This document shows, in pieces, positions 1-5,341 of a DNA stretch of 5,341 bases. Position 1 is the stretch's first letter; every line of letters starts with the position of its first letter. This DNA is from Clostridiales bacterium (GTDB taxonomy: Bacteria; Bacillota; Clostridia; Lachnospirales; WQUN01): positions 1-5,341 of the forward strand of contig JAISRJ010000325.1 in the NCBI GenBank assembly GCA_031273705.1, written 5' to 3'. The notes below the pieces were generated by a model that was given only the letters and a program-made list of their open reading frames with translations, ran no database searches and was not told where the DNA came from. The position numbers were made by a program, and so were the translations under genes.

Positions 1-156
1 ACTGTTGACCGCATAATCGAGTACATGCGAAATGGCTGTGTGCTTAAAGACAAATACCGTGAGCGTATAGAATCCACCTTTCCCTTTAACGACCGCAACA
101 ACTGCGAGCGCGTCTATAACGAGATCCTTGCTTTAGAAGAAAAGAATAGAGGGTAA
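1..156 (+). CDS. C-terminal end of a TagF-like (CDP-glycerol glycerophosphotransferase) protein, partial at 5' end
   Basis: The reading frame is open from the first base and ends at TAA (154-156), giving the last 51 residues of a protein that starts outside the window. Its first 49 residues match residues 877-925 of the downstream bifunctional transferase at 46 of 49 positions. The differences are V for A, P for Q and L for R. It is therefore almost certainly a tandem paralogue, and this stretch corresponds to the helical tail after the TagF-type catalytic core (shared words DKYRERIESTF and FNDRNNCERVYNEI). No catalytic motif falls in the visible part. Whether the missing part also carries a GT2 domain cannot be seen. 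The protein ends with two extra residues (R-G) because the position of the downstream copy's TGA stop reads AGA here. As a gene piece it is secure; its function is inferred only from the paralogue. Confidence 0.88.
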   Translation, partial: TVDRIIEYMRNGCVLKDKYRERIESTFPFNDRNNCERVYNEILALEEKNRG

Positions 157-158
157 AG
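1..158 (+). repeat. Upstream copy of a duplicated gene 3' end
   Basis: Bases 1-158 align without gaps to 2912-3069, with about 139 of 158 positions identical by hand count. The match runs through both stop codons and a few bases beyond, then ends. It begins at the window edge, so its true 5' extent is unknown. Eleven of the 14 changed codons are synonymous, so the repeat is a conserved protein tail and not a mobile element. Confidence 0.85.
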
Positions 159-239
159 TAAAAATTCCGCGCATTGATGATTATGTTCCTTATTGACGCC
201 AGTGATTTAATTTGGGGATTTTTAAAAAGAAAGCTAAAC

Positions 240-269
240 ATGAGATATCGTGTAAGTTAATTTTATAAT
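240..269 (+). promoter_or_regulatory. Weak candidate sigma-A-type promoter ahead of the bifunctional transferase gene
   Basis: A perfect TATAAT lies at 264-269. An ATGAGA (4 of 6 to TTGACA) lies at 240-245, with an 18-bp spacer. The surrounding gap is AT-rich, so such matches occur by chance. If it is real, transcription would begin around 276, which removes the first Shine-Dalgarno candidate (270-275) from the mRNA and favours translation from the internal ATG at 308. The rest of the 157-283 gap shows no GC-rich hairpin followed by a T-tract, so read-through from the upstream gene is also possible. Confidence 0.3.
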
Positions 270-275
270 GGGGAG
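270..275 (+). promoter_or_regulatory. Shine-Dalgarno candidate for the start at 284
   Basis: GGGGAG lies 8 bases before the ATG at 284. A second candidate, GAAGGA at 295-300, lies 7 bases before the in-frame ATG at 308 (residue 9). Both starts are well placed, so the true N-terminus could be residue 1 or residue 9; the longer form is annotated. The frame is closed upstream by TAA at 266-268. Confidence 0.5.
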
Positions 276-283
276 ACTGCAAT

Positions 284-3061
284 ATGCGTGTCAATGAAGG
301 AACATTAATGGCGATGGACTTAAATGAAGCAAAGGCGGGGGATGTACCGGAACATGAGCGATACCGCTGGCTTAACTTGGGGGAATGCGGTTATCCGTAT
401 AAATTTTCTGTGGTAATGTCGGTATATAAAGTTGAGGAATACATACGCGAAGCGGTTGACAGTTTACTGGAGCAAACAATCGGTTTTGAGAAAAATGTAC
501 AGCTAATTATGGTAGATGACGGTTCGCCGGATAATTCCGGAGCGATATGTGATGAATATCAGGAGAAATACCCCTATAACATAATAGTTATACATAAAGA
601 AAACGGCGGGCTTCCGTCCGCTCGTAACGCAGGAGTGCCTTATGCGGAGGGTCGGTATGTAAATTTTTTTGATCCGGACGATATGCTGTCAAAAAATACG
701 TTTTCAGAGGTATATAAATTCTTTAATAATAATGACGGCCAAGTTGATATTGTTTCGATTCCCTTATTTTATTTTGAGTCACGTACTGGTGGGCATATAT
801 TAAATTACAAATTTGATAAGGGTAACAGAGTTATAGACTTGAGTGATGAATATGAGTATAAGAATATTCAATTATCTGTGGCAGCGTCTTTTATCAAATT
901 GAATGTAGTCAGAGAAACAACATTTGATACGCAACTAGCGTTAGCAGAAGATGCAAAAGGAATTGCACAAATGTTATTTTTCAAGCGGAAGTTGGGTGTA
1001 GTTGCAAAATGCAAATATCTGTATCGTATAAGGTCAAATTCAAACCTATCACTAGTTAAAAACGCCGCCACCGCCACCACCACTTATTCTATACTTCTAA
1101 ATCGGTTTAGTTTGTGGATTTACGACTATTATAAGCAACAATTAGGTTACATACCATGGTTTATTCAGTTTGCTGTTTTATATGACATTCAAGGAAAAAT
1201 AAAACTGCCGCATTTTCCAAAGGGTCTCTTTTCAGAAGAAGAAAAAGAGGAATTTTTTAGGCTTTTATATCAGGTATTAGTGCAGACAGATGATAAAGTA
1301 ATTAATGGTATACCTTTTATAGGTTCAGAATATAAGCACTATCTTTACACTGTAAAGTATGGTCGCCAAGCTGAAATATCGGTAAGATGTAATGGCACTG
1401 CTTTGTCATTTGATAACTCGTGTGTATGCTATTTGGAAAACCTTAATACTAAGCTGGATTTTGTTGTTTTAGATAAAGGAGTATTAAAAATAGAAGGCTT
1501 TACTATTATAATGGGGCCAGTTAAAAGCTTTGAAGTGTTTTTGCAAGTGAATGATCGAGATATTTATAAAACTACTTGTGTTAATAGAGAACTGGATAGG
1601 TATGCGCTTGATAATGTGATATTAAACGCAAAAGCGTTTGTTGGGGAAATACCTATTGATAAAAAGATAAATCACTATAAAATAGCTGTATGTTGCCGTT
1701 TAGACAACGGCATGATTGTAGTTAAGCGCAATTTGAATGCTGGGCGATTTGCACCTATTACAGAACTGAAAAATTCTTACTATTACAAAAACGGCTATAA
1801 ACTGACTGCAAATAAATCCAATTTATTTTTAAGAAAATGCAGTTGGCTTAGACATGTAAAGGCTGAACTTAATTTTGCGTGTGAGTTATGGAAATTAAAA
1901 AAGCCTGGTTCGAGGCGTGCTATATTTGTCCGTTTAGTTTATTACTTGGCTAAGCCTTTTTTACGCAAAAACATTTGGCTAATATCCGATCGTATTAATA
2001 AAGCTGATGATAACGGAGAGGCAATATTTAGGTACATTGCAGAAAAGAAGGATAAATACATAAAATGTTTTTTTTGCATTGCAAAAGATATTCCTGATTT
2101 TACTCGATTAAAAAACTACGGCAAGGTAATCAATTATGGCAGATGGAGATATAAATTTTATATGTTATTGGGTGCGACAATTGTAACTTCTCACTATAGA
2201 AGCTATGAATACGCGGGAACTTATCAATATTATAGCGACTTACTTCAAAACTCAAAAAAGGTATTTTTGCAACATGGCGTTACTTTACATGATGTTTCAC
2301 ACTGGGCTAATAAATACGTTAGAAATATTAGTGTATTTATATCCGCTACAAAGCAAGAATATACTTCGCTGATTAAATATGACTATTATTACAATGAAAA
2401 CCAAGTTAAGTTGACTGGTTTTCCTAGATATGACCTTATCTATAGCTACCCTAAAAAACATATAACGTTTATGCCGACTTGGCGACAATACCTAGTGGAG
2501 CCATTAAAAACTGATGGAGCGAACCTTTTGTTAAAAGGTTTTAGGGAATCAACTTACTTTTTGTTTTGTAATAGTTTAATCAATAGTACGAAATTGCTTA
2601 TAGAGGCTACTCATCTTGGTTATAAAATATGTTTTATGCTACATCCTAGCATGGCGAGCGCAATCGATCTGTTTGAAAGAAATGAATCTGTAATATTCTT
2701 TGATCTATCAAAGAAATATAGCGAGATATTTGCCGAAAGTGACCTGATAATTACCGATTATTCATCAATTGCTTTCGATTTTGTCTATATGCGTAAACCC
2801 CTTATCTACTGCCAGTTTGACGCAGAGGAGTTTTTCGCTAATCATTATCCAAAAGGCTACTTCGATTACGAGCGCGATGGCTTTGGCGAAGTTGAAACAA
2901 CACTGGAAGGCACTGTCGATCGAATAATTGAGTATATGCGAAACGGCTGTGCGCTTAAAGACAAATACCGCGAGCGTATAGAGTCAACGTTTCAGTTTAA
3001 CGACCGCAACAACTGCGAGCGCGTCTACAACGAGATCCGCGCTTTAGAAGAAAAGAATTGA
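284..3061 (+). CDS. Bifunctional family-2 glycosyltransferase / TagF-like CDP-glycerol glycerophosphotransferase
   Basis: A 925-residue soluble protein with no signal peptide or membrane helix, expected on the cytoplasmic side of the membrane. Residues about 40-258 form a GT-A, family-2 glycosyltransferase: FSVVMSVYKVEEYI (41-54), nucleotide-binding VDDGS (77-81), metal-binding DPDD (130-133), AEDAK (221-225) with the likely catalytic acidic pair, and YRIRSNS (247-253). Residues about 268-345 look helical and 350-490 beta-rich, with no recognised function. Residues about 560-920 match the CDP-glycerol:poly(glycerophosphate) glycerophosphotransferase family: WLISDR (565-570), ADDNGE (574-579), QHGVTLHD (663-670), TGFPRYD (711-717), MPTWR (730-734), HPSM (787-790) and SDLIITDYSSIAFDF (819-833). 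The histidines in QHG and HPS correspond to the family's conserved active-site pair. This fusion is a known Gram-positive architecture for building teichoic-acid-like or capsular polymers; the sugar and polyol donors cannot be told from sequence. About 38 residues precede the GT2 core, and the start could instead be the ATG at 308. Base composition is mosaic, with an AT-rich centre. Confidence 0.93.
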   Translation: MRVNEGTLMAMDLNEAKAGDVPEHERYRWLNLGECGYPYKFSVVMSVYKVEEYIREAVDSLLEQTIGFEKNVQLIMVDDGSPDNSGAICDEYQEKYPYNIIVIHKENGGLPSARNAGVPYAEGRYVNFFDPDDMLSKNTFSEVYKFFNNNDGQVDIVSIPLFYFESRTGGHILNYKFDKGNRVIDLSDEYEYKNIQLSVAASFIKLNVVRETTFDTQLALAEDAKGIAQMLFFKRKLGVVAKCKYLYRIRSNSNLSLVKNAATATTTYSILLNRFSLWIYDYYKQQLGYIPWFIQFAVLYDIQGKIKLPHFPKGLFSEEEKEEFFRLLYQVLVQTDDKVINGIPFIGSEYKHYLYTVKYGRQAEISVRCNGTALSFDNSCVCYLENLNTKLDFVVLDKGVLKIEGFTIIMGPVKSFEVFLQVNDRDIYKTTCVNRELDRYALDNVILNAKAFVGEIPIDKKINHYKIAVCCRLDNGMIVVKRNLNAGRFAPITELKNSYYYKNGYKLTANKSNLFLRKCSWLRHVKAELNFACELWKLKKPGSRRAIFVRLVYYLAKPFLRKNIWLISDRINKADDNGEAIFRYIAEKKDKYIKCFFCIAKDIPDFTRLKNYGKVINYGRWRYKFYMLLGATIVTSHYRSYEYAGTYQYYSDLLQNSKKVFLQHGVTLHDVSHWANKYVRNISVFISATKQEYTSLIKYDYYYNENQVKLTGFPRYDLIYSYPKKHITFMPTWRQYLVEPLKTDGANLLLKGFRESTYFLFCNSLINSTKLLIEATHLGYKICFMLHPSMASAIDLFERNESVIFFDLSKKYSEIFAESDLIITDYSSIAFDFVYMRKPLIYCQFDAEEFFANHYPKGYFDYERDGFGEVETTLEGTVDRIIEYMRNGCALKDKYRERIESTFQFNDRNNCERVYNEIRALEEKN
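1064..1084 (+). repeat. GCC/ACC trinucleotide run inside the transferase gene
   Basis: Seven successive codons follow the pattern (G/A)CC, ending in ACT, and encode A-A-T-A-T-T-T (residues 261-267). It is a C-rich island in a strongly AT-rich stretch and sits just after the last GT2 motif, where the helical middle region begins. Length changes by slippage would stay in frame. Confidence 0.6.
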
Positions 3062-3069
3062 GGATATAG
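2912..3069 (+). repeat. Downstream copy of a duplicated gene 3' end
   Basis: This is the partner of bases 1-158 at about 88% nucleotide identity. It covers codons 877-925 of the bifunctional transferase, the TGA stop (3059-3061) and eight bases beyond. Similarity stops within the ribosome binding region of the next gene. GC here (about 46% over 2821-3060) is clearly higher than in the centre of the same gene. Confidence 0.85.
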
Positions 3070-3070
3070 G

Positions 3071-3078
3071 AAGGAGGG
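3071..3078 (+). promoter_or_regulatory. Strong Shine-Dalgarno sequence of the YfhO-family gene
   Basis: AAGGAGGG lies 6 bases before the ATG at 3085 and is close to a full match to the 16S anti-SD. It fixes the start of the YfhO-family gene. It lies in the 23-bp gap after the transferase stop, with no room for a separate terminator, so the two genes are probably co-transcribed. Confidence 0.85.
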
Positions 3079-3084
3079 ATACCT

Positions 3085-5340
3085 ATGATTGCGGAATATG
3101 ACAATTCTTTGTGCGGAAAAAATTTTTTCCGCGTTTATATTTTGTACACCGTTTTATTCGTAGCTATTTTTGTGGCGGGTTGGCAGGCGATATGGCTGAA
3201 TGGCAAAACTCTTTTGCGTGCTGCGGATGGGTTGAATACGCACGTTGTCCTGCTAAACTATATGGGCAGGTACTTAAGGGGAATTATCCGAAGCATATTA
3301 GCGTTAACCCCTGAAATACCAACATTTGATTTCAGTATAGGCTTGGGCGAGGATGTAATCACGGTGTTATCCCCTGGCTCGCCATTTGATCTGCTTAATT
3401 TATTAACTGTGTTTGTTCCATCAAAGCATACGGAAGCACTGTACAATTTTATTGTGGTGGCACGGCTTTATCTGCCAGGCATTTCTTTTATACATTTTTG
3501 CCTATACATGAAGGCTAAGCCGTATCACACTGTCATTGGCGCACTTACATATGTTTTTAGCGGTTGGGCGATTGAATTTGTAATGGCTCATCCGTACTTT
3601 TTAATTCCCATGTTTTATATGCCGCTGATTGTGGAGGGTCTAGACAAAATATTAACTGTAACTGGAAAACCATATTTGTTTATTGTATCTGTATTCCTTT
3701 CGGCGACCACCGGATTTTACTTTCTATATATGGAACTATTATTCTTGGCTATTTACGTTTTAATACGTGTGCATCACCTTTATGGTCGCGACTATATTCG
3801 TAAATTAGTTTCACTTGCCGGGCAAGCAGTGGGGTATTGCGCAATTGGGCTGATGATGGCGGCAGTTCTCTTGCTACCAAGCATTATAGGCTATTTAAAT
3901 TGCTCACGCGCGGGACACCTTAATCTAGAAAGCCTATGGCATTTTCCCTCAGCTTATGAATATGTAGATTTTGTTGTAAAATTCATTGCTGGTAGTTCTA
4001 GTTTAGATTTTTTGGGAGTAACAGCTATTTCCGCAATAGCTGTTGTCTGGCTTGTTTGCGAAAATTCGCGCTCTGACTTTCAGGGACGCAATAACAAAAG
4101 GCATTTGGTGTTGTTCCTTGTTGTGTTGCTACTTATACGGTTAGTACCTGCCGGAGGATATGTAATGAACGGGTTCGGGTATGTCACACAACGTTGGATG
4201 TTCCTATTCGTATTTTTAAATGCATTCATCCTTGCATACAAACTGCCGGGCATTTTTAATCTACGAGGCACCCGCCTTCTTATTACAATTGGCATCGCAA
4301 CAGGCTACGGGCTGGTCGTTATTTTTAATAAAAGATATACATCGCTTTATTATATGATGGGGTTTGCAATGCTCGTGCTGACAATAGCGGTCTTAAGCTT
4401 TGAGGAAAAAGGCGTGGACATTGAAAACAAATCCAAACCCAAGTATTATATAAAAGAAATTGCGCTGGTTTTAATAATTGCTATTAATGCGGCAGCTAAT
4501 GCGCACCTATCAATTGCGGAGAATGCGGGTGGTTTGGTAAAGGGATTTCATGAAAACGGAACATTGTGGAATGATTATTTGCCACTTCCTGCCGAAACAA
4601 TGTCAGGCACCGGATTTTATAGGATAGATGCCTTGGATGCTCGGCAAAATCACCCCATTATGCGTAATTACTATGGAGTAAGCTATTATTGGAGCATGAT
4701 CAACAGTAATGTGGCACAATGGTTGGGAGAAATAGAAAACTTATATGCGCGCATGAACTACATGGTACGTAATCTTGACCGGAGTACAATTGTAAACACA
4801 TTTCTTTCTGTTCGCTATGCAGTGACAATTGGCGACAGTAAGATTCCGTACCTGCCTTGGGGCTATACGCCTGTAAATGAAAAAGACGAGCTGAATATGA
4901 CTGCGTATCGCAATCAACAAGAGCTTCCTCTTGGCTTTACATACAGCAAAGTTTTACCGAATACTGAATATCAAGCGCTTAATCCCATTCAGAAGCAGGA
5001 AGCCATGTTGCAAGCTGTTGTGCTACCAAACGCAGATATGGACGCGGAATCTGATATTGAAGATGTTAATTTTAACAGTAGGCAGTTAGTTGTAAACGTT
5101 ACGAATAAGAAAGATATCGAATGGGAAAATGGCATACTTAATGTTAAAAAAGCTAACGCTTCGCTGGTAATGGAGTTTGAAGGGCTTAGGGATAGCGAAA
5201 CTTATGCCCGCTTTGTAGGTCTTGATAGCGATGATGTAGCGACTTGTATTGTTGGAGTCGAAGGCAAATTTAAGAAAAGTATGACAGCGCATTTCTGGCG
5301 GAACAATTATTACACTGGTTTTCGTGATATTGCAGTTAAC
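3085..5340 (+). CDS. YfhO-family polytopic membrane protein (probable GT-C type glycosyltransferase), partial at 3' end
   Basis: Read from the ATG at 3085, the frame is open for 752 codons to the window edge with no stop, so the C-terminus is missing; family members are commonly 800-900 residues. A short cytoplasmic start is followed by a first membrane helix (about 16-37), then a loop with DGLNTH (48-53), DFSIGLGEDVI (82-92) and PFDLLN (100-105), the conserved acidic first-loop signature of the family. About a dozen further hydrophobic segments follow, near 118-142, 149-168, 172-188, 197-228, 243-270, 307-326, 341-361, 366-385, 396-414, 420-440 and 457-478. From about 480 onward the protein is soluble and presumably extracytoplasmic, with family-like words FYRIDALD (511-518), NTFLSVRYAV (571-580) and ELPLGFTYSKVLP (613-625). 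YfhO of Bacillus is implicated in lipoteichoic acid glycosylation using a lipid-linked sugar. Position directly after a TagF-like gene fits decoration of the same polymer. The substrate is inference; the family call is firm. Confidence 0.9.
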   Translation, partial: MIAEYDNSLCGKNFFRVYILYTVLFVAIFVAGWQAIWLNGKTLLRAADGLNTHVVLLNYMGRYLRGIIRSILALTPEIPTFDFSIGLGEDVITVLSPGSPFDLLNLLTVFVPSKHTEALYNFIVVARLYLPGISFIHFCLYMKAKPYHTVIGALTYVFSGWAIEFVMAHPYFLIPMFYMPLIVEGLDKILTVTGKPYLFIVSVFLSATTGFYFLYMELLFLAIYVLIRVHHLYGRDYIRKLVSLAGQAVGYCAIGLMMAAVLLLPSIIGYLNCSRAGHLNLESLWHFPSAYEYVDFVVKFIAGSSSLDFLGVTAISAIAVVWLVCENSRSDFQGRNNKRHLVLFLVVLLLIRLVPAGGYVMNGFGYVTQRWMFLFVFLNAFILAYKLPGIFNLRGTRLLITIGIATGYGLVVIFNKRYTSLYYMMGFAMLVLTIAVLSFEEKGVDIENKSKPKYYIKEIALVLIIAINAAANAHLSIAENAGGLVKGFHENGTLWNDYLPLPAETMSGTGFYRIDALDARQNHPIMRNYYGVSYYWSMINSNVAQWLGEIENLYARMNYMVRNLDRSTIVNTFLSVRYAVTIGDSKIPYLPWGYTPVNEKDELNMTAYRNQQELPLGFTYSKVLPNTEYQALNPIQKQEAMLQAVVLPNADMDAESDIEDVNFNSRQLVVNVTNKKDIEWENGILNVKKANASLVMEFEGLRDSETYARFVGLDSDDVATCIVGVEGKFKKSMTAHFWRNNYYTGFRDIAVN
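3113..3132. repeat. Perfect 20-bp palindrome at the start of the YfhO-family gene
   Basis: GCGGAAAAAATTTTTTCCGC is identical to its reverse complement over all 20 bases and stops pairing on both sides. It covers codons 10-16 (C-G-K-N-F-F-R), beginning 28 bases after the A of the ATG. As RNA it could form an 8-bp stem with an AATT loop; as DNA it has a symmetric A6T6 core. No T-tract follows it, so it is not a normal terminator. A function is not shown. Confidence 0.7.
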
Positions 5341-5341
5341 C

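Noticed and set aside
193..198. TTGACG as a -35 box in the intergenic gap
   Set aside because: No acceptable -10 hexamer occurs 16-18 bases downstream.
868..1083. Short open frames on the minus strand (868-1083, 2297-2488, 3258-3446, 4080-4295, 5086-5292)
   Set aside because: All lie opposite well-supported coding regions. Their translations show no recognisable domain, so they are shadows of the real genes.
1694..1712. Seven-bp inverted repeat TGCCGTT / AACGGCA with a 5-base loop
   Set aside because: It is within the coding sequence, short, has no T-tract, and is consistent with chance.
2522..2540. Inverted repeat AACCTTTT-GTT-AAAAGGTT followed by TTTT-like bases, resembling a terminator
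   Set aside because: It lies inside the TagF coding domain, the stem is AT-rich and the T-tract is short. An 8-bp repeat of this kind is expected about once by chance in a window of this size.
3066..3086. ATAGG / CCTAT pairing flanking the SD of the YfhO gene, as a possible translational switch
   Set aside because: The stem is only 5 bp and leaves the SD exposed in the loop, so it would not be expected to block initiation.
3116..3129. A6T6 run as a programmed -1 frameshift site (A AAA AAT / A AAT TTT)
   Set aside because: The zero frame continues as a clear full-length YfhO protein. The alternative frame yields only a short unrecognisable peptide, and no downstream stimulatory structure is seen.
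1..5341. CRISPR array, tRNA/rRNA, insertion sequence or attachment site
   Set aside because: No regularly spaced repeats, tRNA cloverleaf, transposase or terminal inverted repeats were seen on either strand. The only long repeat is the paralogous gene tail.

Overview
The window looks like part of a cell-surface glycopolymer (teichoic-acid-like) locus from a low-to-moderate GC Gram-positive bacterium. A clostridial member of the Firmicutes is most likely. The grounds are a GT2 + TagF-type bifunctional transferase, a YfhO-family membrane protein, strong AGGAGG-type ribosome binding sites, and about 34-46% GC in hand-counted blocks. The lineage call is inference; no rRNA or other marker is present.

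Layout, all on the + strand. (1) Bases 1-156 are the last 51 codons of a gene cut by the left edge; its tail is nearly identical to the tail of the next gene. (2) Bases 157-283 are a 127-bp gap with no convincing terminator and one weak candidate promoter. (3) Bases 284-3061 encode a 925-residue bifunctional protein: an N-terminal family-2 glycosyltransferase, a helical and then beta-rich middle, and a C-terminal CDP-glycerol glycerophosphotransferase (TagF-like) domain. (4) After a 23-bp gap with a very strong Shine-Dalgarno sequence, bases 3085-5340 encode the first 752 residues of a YfhO-family polytopic membrane protein that runs off the right edge.

How the genes may work together (inference from family knowledge): the cytoplasmic bifunctional transferases would add sugar and glycerol-phosphate-type units to a lipid-linked or wall polymer. 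The YfhO-like protein, a presumed GT-C type enzyme, would add sugars to the polymer on the outer face of the membrane, as proposed for YfhO in Bacillus lipoteichoic acid glycosylation.

The most notable sequence-level points are a duplicated 3' gene end (bases 1-158 and 2912-3069, about 88% identical, differences mostly synonymous), a GC-mosaic structure in the bifunctional gene (richer ends, AT-rich centre), and a perfect 20-bp palindrome just inside the start of the YfhO gene. I do not see evidence of a wholly new type of system.
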